In this document: positions 21,245 through 29,672 of the stretch, one piece after another
Position numbering within the stretch: the stretch's first letter is position 1
How the letters are laid out: the number at the start of each line of letters is the position of its first letter
From: JBILVQ01 sp044370375
Lineage (GTDB): Bacteria; Bacteroidota; Bacteroidia; UBA4408
Reading direction: 5' to 3'
Length of the DNA: 29,725 bases
Assembly: GCA_044370375.1 (NCBI GenBank)
Contig: JBILVQ010000009.1
Coordinates: 1 to 29,725 of the forward strand
Made by a program: the position numbers and the translations under genes
Notes under the pieces: model-generated
Database searches by the model: none
Seen by the model: only the letters and a program-made list of their open reading frames with translations
Told to the model about the DNA's origin: nothing

Positions 21245-22087
21245 ATGAATAATAATCCCCTCATCTCAATTGTTGTTCCCTGTTATAAACAGGCCGCCTA
21301 CATGGATGATGCCTTTGAATCGCTGCTACAACAAACCTATCCGCATTGGGAGTGTTTGATGGTGAATGATGGCTCTCCGGATAATACAGAAGAAATTGCT
21401 CAACGTTGGGAACAAAAAGATAAGCGATTTCAATATCTTTTGAAACCCAATGGAGGCCTCGCTTCTGCCCGCAATTACGGCATTGCCCGTTGTAAGGGTG
21501 AATATGTGGTGGCACTCGATTCTGATGATATGCTGGTGAGTACCTATTTGGAAAAATCGCTGGCAGTTCTTCAAAACAATCCAAAAGCCGGAGCTGTAAC
21601 AACGCACCTGCAATGTTTTGGCGCCAGTGATTTTGTTTGGAAACCGGAAGGAGGAAACATCGTTAGTTTTCTTGCTGCCAACCAAGCAGCCGCAGGTTCA
21701 ATGTTCAGAAAAAAAATATGGGATGAAGTAGGTGGTTATGATGAAAGCGAAAGAACAGGTTTCGAAGACTGGGATTTCTGGATCCTGATGACCGCCAAAG
21801 GTTGGGTCATTGATTGCATTCCTGAAAATCTTTTTCTGTACCGCAGAAAGGAAGGTTCTATGCTGGATGTAAGCATGAAAAACTACGATAAAATTCTACA
21901 ATTCTACATTGATAAACACCAAAAGTTATATCAGCAACATCTTGGAGATGTTATCATTTATAAAAACAGGCAGGTGCTAAACCTTCAGGATAAATTAATT
22001 TATCATGAACGTTTGTTGAAGAATCTCGAGAAAAGCTTTTTCTTTAAAGCTTTGCGTTTCCTATTGTATAAATTTGGAAAATTATAA
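21245..22087 (+). CDS. Glycosyltransferase family 2 (B)
   Basis: This 280-aa GT-A transferase has PLISIVVPCYKQAAYMDDA (5-23), CLMVNDGSPDNTEEIA (37-52), GGLASARNYGIARCKGEYVVALDSDDML (70-97, containing the DxD-like metal site) and RTGFEDWDFWILMTAKG, the usual catalytic-base region with ED.DFW. It is a distinct enzyme from the preceding GT2, with which it shares only the family pattern, so two different glycosidic bonds are likely. The C-terminus is amphipathic and basic (SFFFKALRFLLYKFGKL), which could hold it at the membrane. AsnB follows after 12 bp. Confidence 0.92.
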   Translation: MNNNPLISIVVPCYKQAAYMDDAFESLLQQTYPHWECLMVNDGSPDNTEEIAQRWEQKDKRFQYLLKPNGGLASARNYGIARCKGEYVVALDSDDMLVSTYLEKSLAVLQNNPKAGAVTTHLQCFGASDFVWKPEGGNIVSFLAANQAAAGSMFRKKIWDEVGGYDESERTGFEDWDFWILMTAKGWVIDCIPENLFLYRRKEGSMLDVSMKNYDKILQFYIDKHQKLYQQHLGDVIIYKNRQVLNLQDKLIYHERLLKNLEKSFFFKALRFLLYKFGKL

Positions 22088-22099
22088 GCAGGTAAAATT

Positions 22100-23977
22100 A
22101 TGTGTGGAATTGCCGGAATAATCAGGTTTGACGGAGTATCTTCCGAAGAGGAGATTCAGCGAATGACCCGTAGTATTGCGCATCGGGGTCCTGATGGTGA
22201 AGGAATTCATATCAGAAAGGGAATTGCCTTAGGCCATCGAAGATTGTCTATCATCGACCTCGAAAACGGCAAGCAACCCATGCTAAGCGGTGATGGTGAA
22301 TTGGCTGTTACTTTTAATGGTGAAATTTACAATTATCCTTCCCTGAAGGAAGAATTAAAGACCATGGGTTTCCAGTTCAGGACAAATTCTGATACAGAAA
22401 TCCTGATAGCAGGCTACAATTTTTGGGGAAACGATTTTGTAAAAAAGCTAAGGGGCATGTTTGCCTTCTGCTTGGTTGATTTTCGAAAAAGAAAAATACT
22501 GCTTGCCCGTGATCAATTTGGCATCAAACCACTTATTTATCGCTTCACCAAAAACTATTTTGCTTTTTCATCCGAGATCTCAGCCCTTCGTCTGGTCAAT
22601 GATGAAGCCCCTAAAGGCAATGTGGAAAGCATAGAACACTTTTTGCGTTTTTCTTATATCCCTGCCCCTGCCACCATTTTTAAAGGGATCAACAAGCTTT
22701 TGCCGGGGCATTGCATTACCCTTGACTTTGAGGGGAAAGTTAACAAACCCGAAAAATTTTACCAGCCTAAGTTCGGAAAAGAAAAAGGAAGCAAAGACCT
22801 CGATTGGGTGAATGAAACCGAAAATACCCTAAAAGAAAGTGTAAAATCACATCTTTTAGCGGATGTACCTTTTGGTGTTTTTCTTTCCGGTGGAATAGAT
22901 TCTACACTGGTGGCCGGAATGATGAGCAAATTGTTGGGTAAAAATGTAAATGCTTTTGCCATCGGTTTTGATGATAAGGATTATAATGAACTAGAGTACG
23001 CCAAAAGAGCGGCAGATTTTTATGGCATTCACTTAACCACGCATTTGGTAAGCGATCAGGAAATTGAAATTTTTCCCGACCTGTTAAAGCATTACGGAGA
23101 ACCTTTTGGCGACAGTTCTGCCATTCCTACTTGGCATGTTTCAAAGCTGGCCCGCGCCCACGTCCCCATGGTTCTTTCCGGGGATGGAGGCGATGAGTTG
23201 TTTGCCGGTTATTTATCGCATAAAAACTGGCTCGAAAACTCGCCGGGTGCTTATATCAAAGGTCAGTTTAAACAAAGTCGGATTATTTCCGGAGCACGCG
23301 GTTTGGCAGGCTATACCAAACGTTTCTTGAAAGAAGGAACTTTAAACCTGCTTGAAGAATGGTATCCAAAGTTTTGCTATAGCACGGCAACAACCAGAAA
23401 GGCATTTTGGAACGAAGCCTTTCAGGGTCTGGTGCAAAAGGAGAATTTTCTTTTCGAAAAAATTCATACGGAAGCAAGAAATATGCAGCGTTTGGATTAT
23501 GCTCAGTACATGGACATGAACACCAATTTACCGGGCCATATTTTAACCAAGGTTGATATTGCAAGCATGTATCACGGTTTGGAGGTAAGAACCCCCATCC
23601 TTGACCGCGAAGTGCTTGATTTGGCTGCACGTATTCCTACGAAGGAAAAATTCAATTCATCAGAAAGCAGTCCGGGAAAGTACAATCTAAAACGCTTGTT
23701 GGGCAAGGATTTCGGACGTGATTTTATTTATCGAAAAAAACAAGGGTTCTCTATCCCCAAACATAAATGGTTTGCCAAAAATCAAAGCGGCTATCAATTA
23801 CTACTATCTTTAACCGGTGATAAGAGCAATCAATTGCATCACTTTTTCCAGGTTAGAAGAATAGAATCCTTGTTGATGGAGCATAGTGAGGGAAAAAGAA
23901 ACCATGCAGATTTGTTGTGGTTGTTTCTAACGCTAGGGTTGTGGTTCAGGGATAACCCATCAATTGTATATGAATGA
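22100..23977 (+). CDS. asnB: Asparagine synthetase, glutamine-hydrolysing
   Basis: The 625-aa protein has both AsnB domains. The N-terminal class II glutaminase starts MCGIAGIIRF with the catalytic Cys2 and contains HRGPDGEG, LGHRRLSIIDL and TFNGEIYNY. The synthetase domain has the PP-loop FLSGGIDSTLVAG (261-273) and LSGDGGDELFAGY. The length is usual for the family. It converts Asp, Gln and ATP to Asn, or in sugar loci amidates another carboxylate such as a uronic acid or amino-acid side chain. Its place between glycosyltransferases, coupled by ATGA overlap at 23974 to the next one, points to a glycan-modifying role, as with WbpS-like proteins, more than to housekeeping Asn supply. Which applies cannot be settled from sequence. 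Confidence 0.92.
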   Translation: MCGIAGIIRFDGVSSEEEIQRMTRSIAHRGPDGEGIHIRKGIALGHRRLSIIDLENGKQPMLSGDGELAVTFNGEIYNYPSLKEELKTMGFQFRTNSDTEILIAGYNFWGNDFVKKLRGMFAFCLVDFRKRKILLARDQFGIKPLIYRFTKNYFAFSSEISALRLVNDEAPKGNVESIEHFLRFSYIPAPATIFKGINKLLPGHCITLDFEGKVNKPEKFYQPKFGKEKGSKDLDWVNETENTLKESVKSHLLADVPFGVFLSGGIDSTLVAGMMSKLLGKNVNAFAIGFDDKDYNELEYAKRAADFYGIHLTTHLVSDQEIEIFPDLLKHYGEPFGDSSAIPTWHVSKLARAHVPMVLSGDGGDELFAGYLSHKNWLENSPGAYIKGQFKQSRIISGARGLAGYTKRFLKEGTLNLLEEWYPKFCYSTATTRKAFWNEAFQGLVQKENFLFEKIHTEARNMQRLDYAQYMDMNTNLPGHILTKVDIASMYHGLEVRTPILDREVLDLAARIPTKEKFNSSESSPGKYNLKRLLGKDFGRDFIYRKKQGFSIPKHKWFAKNQSGYQLLLSLTGDKSNQLHHFFQVRRIESLLMEHSEGKRNHADLLWLFLTLGLWFRDNPSIVYE

Positions 23978-25161
23978 TAAAACAACGGATTAAAAGTAAA
24001 ATTGCTACGCTTGTAAGAAGGTTGTCGGGCATTCAGGATAACAACCCTGCACGCAGTCCTTTTCCTTTTATCCAAAACGTCAACCGCGATTTAAGAAAAA
24101 ATACACAGCCTCGCGTCCTTATTTCTTATATCACTGCACCATTCGAAAAAAACATTGACGGAAAAAGTTTTCATACCAATCAGAAAGAGGCCGTTCAGCT
24201 GCTGCAGGTTTTCATTGCCCGCAACTTCGCTGTAGATATTTGCCATTGCCTAGAAGAAGTTGCCCTTCCCGAAATTATTCAAAAAAAGTATGATGTTGTT
24301 TTCGGTTTTGGCAAAGCCTTCGCAGCGGCATGCAAGGCCAATCCAAAAGCCATAAAAATAATGTATTGCACCGAGGCTTATCCTGATTTCGTAAAGAAGC
24401 AGGAACAAGAACGCTTGGCCTACTATCACCAGCGTTACGGAAAAGAAATACAAGTAAGTCGCCACGGAAAATTTTATCTGCCCGAACATTTTCTGGAAGC
24501 GGATTACCTTTTGTACAAGGGAAACCATGTTACCGGACAAACCTTCGCCACTTTAAAACATATTAAAGCCTTTTTCCCCATTGCTCCTGCCCCTTTTGTA
24601 AACCACAACTATCAGGCAACCGAGCGGAACATTGAAAGTACGAAAAAGAATTTTGTTTGGTTCGGTTCTTATGGAGCAGTGCATAAGGGTTTGGATATTT
24701 TGGTTGATATTTTTAACGAACATCCTGAATGGCAACTTAGCGTTTGCGGGCTGTGGAAAGAGGAAATTCCTTTATTGCCTGAAATGAAAAATAATATCAA
24801 AGTATATGGATTTATGGATACTTCCTCGGAAGAATTTATTGATTTGGTGAACAGTCATAGTTTTGTGGTATTGTCAACTTGTTCCGAAGGCATGTCGTCA
24901 GGTGTATTAACCTGTATGGTCCACGGCCTGATACCCTTGGTGAGTCACGAATCTGGTATTGATTTAAACAATAAGGAGCAGTACTTCGAGGATTTTCACC
25001 TCAAACATATTGAGAAAAAATTGCTGGAATGGACTGAAAAACCCGATAAAGAACTATTGCAACTGCATCATGAAACCTTTGAACAATCAAGAAGAAATTA
25101 TAATCTTGAAGTATTCACGGCAACCTTTGATCGTCATTTACAAAGCTGCCTTCAAGCCTGA
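23974..25161 (+). CDS. Glycosyltransferase family 4-like (GT-B)
   Basis: This 395-aa protein has the C-terminal half of a GT-B transferase: FVWFGSYGAVHKGLDILVDIF (227-247), WQLSVCGLWKEE, IKVYGFMDTSSEEFIDLV and the donor-binding SFVVLSTCSEGMSSGVLTCM (296-315) with HGLIPLVSHESGID. In this last part the usual E..G.P...EAMA pattern is replaced by SEGMSSGVLTCMVHG, so the second Glu is not conserved. The N-terminal half is weakly conserved, with a HTNQKEAVQLL stretch. It is the last gene of the ATGA-linked run and ends 8 bp before the S4-domain gene. It probably acts on the same glycan as the two GT2 enzymes. Confidence 0.82.
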   Translation: MIKQRIKSKIATLVRRLSGIQDNNPARSPFPFIQNVNRDLRKNTQPRVLISYITAPFEKNIDGKSFHTNQKEAVQLLQVFIARNFAVDICHCLEEVALPEIIQKKYDVVFGFGKAFAAACKANPKAIKIMYCTEAYPDFVKKQEQERLAYYHQRYGKEIQVSRHGKFYLPEHFLEADYLLYKGNHVTGQTFATLKHIKAFFPIAPAPFVNHNYQATERNIESTKKNFVWFGSYGAVHKGLDILVDIFNEHPEWQLSVCGLWKEEIPLLPEMKNNIKVYGFMDTSSEEFIDLVNSHSFVVLSTCSEGMSSGVLTCMVHGLIPLVSHESGIDLNNKEQYFEDFHLKHIEKKLLEWTEKPDKELLQLHHETFEQSRRNYNLEVFTATFDRHLQSCLQA

Positions 25162-25169
25162 TTTTCTGC

Positions 25170-25604
25170 ATGACCCAATTATTAAAAGCCCCGCCGGCAA
25201 AGGTTAGAATTGATAAATGGTTGTGGGCAGTGAGGTTATTTAAAACCAGAAGTCTCGCCTCGGCCGCCTGTGATGAAGGCAAAGTTTCCATTGATGGCAT
25301 AAGCGCAAAAGCATCAAAAACTTTAAAGGGTGGCGAAATGATTGAAGTAAAAAATAAAGGAATCACTTATCAATATAAAGTAAAGGCGCTATTAGAACAG
25401 CGTGTGGGAGCAGCCCTGGTGATTTCTTATTGCGAAGATCTCACCACCGAAGAAGAAAAAGAAAAAGAAAAATTAAGAACAGCTTTCGTTTATTTTACCG
25501 GCAAGAGACATACAAAAGTAGGAAGACCCACCAAAAAAGATGCCCGGAACAGGGAAAAGTTTTTGGATGAAATAAAGGAAGAACAGGAAGAAGGAGAAAA
25601 CTAA
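25170..25604 (+). CDS. S4-domain RNA-binding protein, Hsp15 (HslR)-like
   Basis: This 144-aa protein opens with a complete S4 domain: KVRIDKWLWAVRLFKTRSLASAACDEGKVSIDGISAKASKTLKGGEMIEVKN (about 11-61). The R.DKWLW..R.FKTRS.A...C..G.V..NG wording is that of Hsp15. The C-terminus is highly charged (EEEKEKEKLRTAFV, GRPTKKDARNREKFLDEIKEEQEEGEN), like the basic tail of Hsp15, which binds free 50S subunits still carrying nascent-chain tRNA and helps recycle them. It lies only 8 bp after the glycosyltransferase, but the function is unrelated and the closeness may be accidental. Confidence 0.9.
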   Translation: MTQLLKAPPAKVRIDKWLWAVRLFKTRSLASAACDEGKVSIDGISAKASKTLKGGEMIEVKNKGITYQYKVKALLEQRVGAALVISYCEDLTTEEEKEKEKLRTAFVYFTGKRHTKVGRPTKKDARNREKFLDEIKEEQEEGEN

Positions 25605-25704
25605 AACACTCCTCATCATTTATCCCAATGAATGGATGCCTCAAAAACTAATCATTAACAAGAACGATGTTTGTTGCCTTTACATCAACTGATGAAAAAT
25701 AATT

Positions 25705-25742
25705 TAACTTCGCTCATGAAACACTGCGCCTTCAAGCCATGA
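25705..25742 (+). promoter_or_regulatory. Candidate promoter and 8-codon leader ORF before the GT-C gene
   Basis: TAACTTCG at 25705-25712 is one base off TAnnTTTG. Three bases later, ATG 25716 opens an 8-codon ORF (MKHCAFKP), whose TGA at 25740-25742 overlaps the GT-C start codon at 25739. This would allow coupled translation of the large gene from a leaderless start. No good -33 box is seen. Confidence 0.25.
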
Positions 25743-27649
25743 AAATGCCGGACCTGAAACCTTCCATTCCCATTGCTGTATTGCCCGTGGCATTGATGCT
25801 CTTCTTTTACTGCCTGTGGAGAGCGCTTGTATTAGAGATTACCTGGGACGAAGCATACACATACTTTCATTTTATTCGTCATGAATTATTCATACAGGAA
25901 AAAGTGGAATCCATGAGCGCCAATAATCATTGGCTCAACAACTGGTTGTGCATTTTATTCGTAAGAATTTTCGGATTCAAAATTTGGGTACTAAGGATTC
26001 CAGCGCTTATCGGATGTGGTTTGCAACTTTTTTATAGTTGGAAAATTCTCCAAAAAATTAACAAAGGTTACCTTGGTATTGCCGCCTTTATCATCGTGAA
26101 TGCGCATCCCTTCCTATTAGATTTCTTTTCGCTTTCCCGTGGCTACGGACTTTCGATAGGATGTATGACCGCTGCAATATATTTTGTTTTGTCATTTTTA
26201 GAAAACTCCACAAAGAAAAATTTTGCCCTTGCAACTTTCTTTTGTCTGATGGCATTAATGGCCAGTTTTGTCATGTTACCGGTTATAGCCTTTTTAATGG
26301 CTGTTATGCCAATTTTTTCATTTTGGCAAAACAAAAATAAGGGGCAAAGCCATATTCAAACAGCTTTTAAAACGCTTAAAAACTATCTTCCTTCGGTCGT
26401 GATGTTTGCATTGTTGACCGCTTATATCATCTACTATTCCTTTCAATTAAAAAATGTTGGTGCACTTTACTTTGGTGGTCATGACGGATTGCTTGAAAGT
26501 ACATTTTTTTCCATTTTTTATTTCCTGATTTACGAAGGACAGAAATTAATGGCCTATTCGGGTATTGGCCGGGTGTTGCTTTTATTGCTGCCTGTACTGG
26601 TTTTCATCATTGGTCTTTGGGGAGTCTTTCAAAAAAAGAAAAGTATTTTCCGCATTTGTCTGCTGATATCTGCAACCGTATTGTTCTGCATCCTATCGGC
26701 TTACCTTCAATTTATCGGACTAAACAATTTGCTACCAGTTTCCAGAACAGCTTTGTATCTCTACGTATTGATTGTGCTTTCCCTGGCCAGCCTGCTGTTG
26801 ACCCTTTCGGCCGATTGGAAAACGGCTCGTTTTATCCTGGTTTTTGTAGCCTTCATTTCTGTTGTTTTTTTGATTCGCAAAGCAAACACCGAATACGTTT
26901 TGGAATGGAAAAACAATTATGTTGTTGGCGCGGCCATGAAGGATTTGAAAGATGATTGGAAGAAAACCGGCAATGAGGCTGTAAGCATTGGCATTGGTGA
27001 GGGATTCAATTACCTGTTTAATTTTTATCGTGATTACGAAAACCTTCATGCACTTTTTACCATTCATGAAAAAAAAGGAGACCATCCGTTGCATGATTAT
27101 TACTTCGGAGAAAAGGGAAGATTTAAGGCCGATGGAAGCAAAGTACTGCTCAAAACCTATATGAACGGTGAATATGAGTTATGGAAAAACACCCTTCAAT
27201 TTCATGAACCCAAATTGATTTATGAAGACAGTATCCGCATGCTGCCAAGCAATGCAGCTAGTAATCTTCCCGCCGGCTTTCTCAATAAAGAAAGGGAATT
27301 CAGCGAAAACTTTGAAATAGGTTTAGATTCAATGCCCAAAAGTGCCTTCAAAAAAATTTCTGTCAGTGGTAACTTTGCAGCTATAAATCCCTATCAATGC
27401 AATACTTACCTGGTGATAACCCACGAAAACAAAGGAAATATGATTGATTATTTGGCCTCCTCCATTCGTGATTTTATTGAAAGAAAAGAAGAGTGGATTC
27501 ACATGGAACATGAGTTTCTTTTATCGCAAAATATCCAGCCCGGGGATTGTATCAAAGCCTATATCTATAACCCCAACCGGCATGAATTAAACTATAAAGA
27601 TTTAAAAATCAAGATTTGGGATTACGAGGAAGCCATTGTAAAACCTTAG
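25739..27649 (+). CDS. GT-C fold membrane glycosyltransferase (ArnT/PMT-like)
   Basis: This 636-aa polytopic protein has about ten to twelve hydrophobic helices over residues 10-385, followed by a large soluble domain (about 390-636). The first extracytoplasmic loop carries the acidic pair in LEITWDEAYTYFHF (D37/E38), placed as in PMT/ArnT (GT39/GT83) enzymes that use polyprenyl-phosphate sugars. It continues with NNHWLNNWLCILFVRIFGFKIWVLRIPALI, which resembles the ArnT H.P..Y.....F stretch. ArnT-like enzymes move a sugar from a lipid carrier to lipid A or a protein on the periplasmic side. The acceptor is unknown. It lies 134 bp after the S4 gene and converges with the M48 protease gene. Confidence 0.75.
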   Translation: MKMPDLKPSIPIAVLPVALMLFFYCLWRALVLEITWDEAYTYFHFIRHELFIQEKVESMSANNHWLNNWLCILFVRIFGFKIWVLRIPALIGCGLQLFYSWKILQKINKGYLGIAAFIIVNAHPFLLDFFSLSRGYGLSIGCMTAAIYFVLSFLENSTKKNFALATFFCLMALMASFVMLPVIAFLMAVMPIFSFWQNKNKGQSHIQTAFKTLKNYLPSVVMFALLTAYIIYYSFQLKNVGALYFGGHDGLLESTFFSIFYFLIYEGQKLMAYSGIGRVLLLLLPVLVFIIGLWGVFQKKKSIFRICLLISATVLFCILSAYLQFIGLNNLLPVSRTALYLYVLIVLSLASLLLTLSADWKTARFILVFVAFISVVFLIRKANTEYVLEWKNNYVVGAAMKDLKDDWKKTGNEAVSIGIGEGFNYLFNFYRDYENLHALFTIHEKKGDHPLHDYYFGEKGRFKADGSKVLLKTYMNGEYELWKNTLQFHEPKLIYEDSIRMLPSNAASNLPAGFLNKEREFSENFEIGLDSMPKSAFKKISVSGNFAAINPYQCNTYLVITHENKGNMIDYLASSIRDFIERKEEWIHMEHEFLLSQNIQPGDCIKAYIYNPNRHELNYKDLKIKIWDYEEAIVKP

Positions 27650-27675
27650 GAAATTGGACCATTGCTGGCCATTTT

Positions 27676-27699
27676 AAATAAAAAAGAAAGGATTTATTT
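27676..27699. terminator. AT-rich hairpin between convergent genes
   Basis: AAATAAA at 27676-27682 pairs with TTTATTT at 27693-27699 (7 bp, 10-nt loop). It lies between the stop of the plus-strand GT-C gene and the last codons of the minus-strand protease, so it could serve both. Being all A-T, it is weak. Confidence 0.3.
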
Positions 27700-28770
27700 C
27701 ATTTTCAATTGCTGAAAAAGCGAAGGATTGAGATGTTCCTTTCCATTCACTTTTAACTGATCGGCTATGGCCTTGGCTTCGGGAATACGTTCCTCAAAAA
27801 CCGGATGCGTACTTAAAAAGGCAGGTACTTCAACCCCTTTTTGTTTCGACAATATCTCCAACAATCCAACCATTTCCATGGGCTGAACACCTTGCTGAGC
27901 CATTAGCTCCATGCCTACCCTGTCTGATTCACTTTCCAAATCTCTGGAAAAACTTAAATCCCTTAAATCCTCGCTACCACTCAATAGCATTTGAATTAGG
28001 TTATCATCAAAACCACCCAACAAAATCATGAGGGTAATTTGACCAGAAGCATTTGCAATCATGGAACGTAGGGAATGACGGTTTCTGGCATGCACAAATT
28101 CGTGCGATAACAATGCTGCCAATTGTCCCGGGGTTTGCAGTGCATGAATCATTCCTTTTGGTAAAAAAATAAATCCGCCGGGCAAGGCAAAAGCATTTAC
28201 TTCTTCAGATTCAATCACAGTAATGATCACCGAATCAGATTTGTCATAATTCAATTGATGAAAAAAGGTGGTTGCTATGCGGCTAAGAGAAGTATCCTCT
28301 TTTTCTTTGGCAAGGTAGGCAACCTGCATCTGTTGGCCCAAAGAGCGCTCGTATTCAGGCGAAACTTTATCGGCTGCCCAGCCTGCAAAAAGCGGAAGCA
28401 TCCAAAAATAAAATAGCACCATCAAAGCCAAAATACTCAGAATGACGGAAAGGGCAATAACGCCAATGGTTTTGTTTCCTGTGGCGCTTAACTTTCGGGT
28501 CAAAGGATGTTTTGGGTATGACTTTTTAAAATCGTGAATGGCTTCTGCTGAATAAATCCTAAGGATAGCGTAAGGGTAATTGCCATAATTCAACACCAGC
28601 ACACCCTGGCTTAAATAATCAGCATGGGTTAATTGATTGATGGGAATACTCATTGGAAAGCCGGGTTCAGCAGAATGCAAGTAAATACTGCTATCATTCA
28701 TGGTGACAGTACATTCCGTTTCCTTTGTTTGTCCGGGAATTTCCAAACTAGCCTTATAAGATGCTTTCAT
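27694..28770 (-). CDS. M48-family membrane metalloprotease with N-terminal extra domain
   Basis: From the ATG at 28770 the product has 358 aa. Residues 1-~95 form a small beta-rich domain of unknown role (SLEIPGQTKETECTVTMND, VLVLNYGNYPYAILRIYS). One membrane segment follows (about 102-126, TIGVIALSVILSILALMVLFYF), then the M48 catalytic domain: LLSHEFVHARNRHSLRS with HEFVH at 223-227, and the third zinc ligand Glu279 in RDLESESDRVGMELM. VNAFALPGGFIFLPKGMI and STHPVFEERI are also typical of BepA/LoiP-like M48 peptidases. It should cleave or control proteins of the cell envelope. A TTG at 28824 would add 18 residues spanning the promoter, so I reject it. It is divergent from the hydrolase gene across 71 bp. 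Confidence 0.9.
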   Translation of the reverse strand: MKASYKASLEIPGQTKETECTVTMNDSSIYLHSAEPGFPMSIPINQLTHADYLSQGVLVLNYGNYPYAILRIYSAEAIHDFKKSYPKHPLTRKLSATGNKTIGVIALSVILSILALMVLFYFWMLPLFAGWAADKVSPEYERSLGQQMQVAYLAKEKEDTSLSRIATTFFHQLNYDKSDSVIITVIESEEVNAFALPGGFIFLPKGMIHALQTPGQLAALLSHEFVHARNRHSLRSMIANASGQITLMILLGGFDDNLIQMLLSGSEDLRDLSFSRDLESESDRVGMELMAQQGVQPMEMVGLLEILSKQKGVEVPAFLSTHPVFEERIPEAKAIADQLKVNGKEHLNPSLFQQLKMK

Positions 28771-28774
28771 GCAA

Positions 28775-28805
28775 CAAAGGTAAGGCAAGATTTGATTGGT
28801 TAAAA
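28775..28805 (-). promoter_or_regulatory. Promoter of the M48 gene, -7 element four bases from ATG
   Basis: The minus strand reads TACCTTTG at 28782-28775, a perfect -7 element, preceded 19 nt upstream by TTTT (28805-28802) in place of the -33 TTTG. TTGC then ATG follow the -7 element. Confidence 0.55.
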
Positions 28806-28828
28806 GCTGGGCAAACCAAATCAAACCC

Positions 28829-28836
28829 TAATTTTG
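28829..28836 (+). promoter_or_regulatory. -7 promoter element of the alpha/beta-hydrolase gene
   Basis: TAATTTTG is a perfect TAnnTTTG match, five bases before the ATG at 28842. No TTTG is found 17-21 nt upstream. It fixes the start codon, because the in-frame ORF extends 27 codons further upstream through the promoter. Confidence 0.5.
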
Positions 28837-28841
28837 CAAGA

Positions 28842-29672
28842 ATGAACTCATCGGAAATTGACCACAACGGTTTTCACCTTCACTATTATCCATCAGGTAA
28901 CGGAGAGAAAAAGCTGTTGGTTTTTCATGGATATGGACAAAAATCGGATGATTGGAATCATTATTTGAAAGCATTCGAAACAAGCTATACCATTTATTAT
29001 TTCGAACTATTCGGCCATGGGCGCAGCTTGGTGGAAAAAGAGGCCGAAAAAAAGGGACTACGGCATAAGGATTGGCAAATCATTTTCGCTAAATTTTTGC
29101 AACAGGAAAGGATTGAAATCTTTAGTATGATTGCCTATAGTTTAGGAGCTAAATTAGGATTACTGACGGCAGAATTTTTTGGGAAAAACATTGAGAAAAC
29201 CATTCTCATGGCACCCGATGGCGTTAAACCCGACTTTGCTCAGATTTTGTTGTTGAGAAATCAGCCGGGAAGGTGGTTATTGCAGTGGTTCAGCCGTCAT
29301 CCCCGGGTTCTTAACCGCTCATTGCTCCTGGTCCACAAAAGTGGATTTATCAACCGCAAGGCGCATGAATATTTCAGGCAACAAACGGGTTCTACCGAAA
29401 CAAGAAATTTCGTGATGCTGATTTGGTACACTTACCGCCATCTTCGGCCCAACATACGCAAAACCATGCAAGCTGCGCTGCAACACAATCAATCCTTTTA
29501 TTTAATTTATGGCAAAAGAGATAGTTTAATTCACAGCAGATACATGGAAGCAGCCATAGGACAGCGTCCTAAATCATTGAAAGGAGATAATTTTGCCCTG
29601 GAAACCGGTCATCACCTCATGATACCGGAAGTAAAAATCTTACTTGAAAAAATACTACTATCCTCTCAATAA
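28842..29672 (+). CDS. Alpha/beta-fold hydrolase
   Basis: This 276-aa hydrolase has LLVFHGYGQKSDDW (25-38; the HG oxyanion-hole region), YYFELFGHGRS (52-62), and a nucleophile elbow SMIAYSLGAKLGL with Ser100. The elbow is A-Y-S-L-G, with Ala where GxSxG has its first Gly, a change tolerated in this superfamily. Asp in YGKRDSLIH and His in ETGHHLM complete the triad near the C-terminus. A helical cap (IRNQPGRWLLQWFSRH and so on) lies between. There is no signal peptide, so it is cytoplasmic. The substrate is unknown; carboxylester, thioester or epoxide hydrolysis are all possible. It forms a divergent pair with the membrane protease. Confidence 0.9.
   Translation: MNSSEIDHNGFHLHYYPSGNGEKKLLVFHGYGQKSDDWNHYLKAFETSYTIYYFELFGHGRSLVEKEAEKKGLRHKDWQIIFAKFLQQERIEIFSMIAYSLGAKLGLLTAEFFGKNIEKTILMAPDGVKPDFAQILLLRNQPGRWLLQWFSRHPRVLNRSLLLVHKSGFINRKAHEYFRQQTGSTETRNFVMLIWYTYRHLRPNIRKTMQAALQHNQSFYLIYGKRDSLIHSRYMEAAIGQRPKSLKGDNFALETGHHLMIPEVKILLEKILLSSQ

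Noticed and set aside
26617..27094. ORFs on both strands inside the GT-C gene (112 and 120 codons)
   Set aside because: Shadows of the GT-C reading frame, with no family match.
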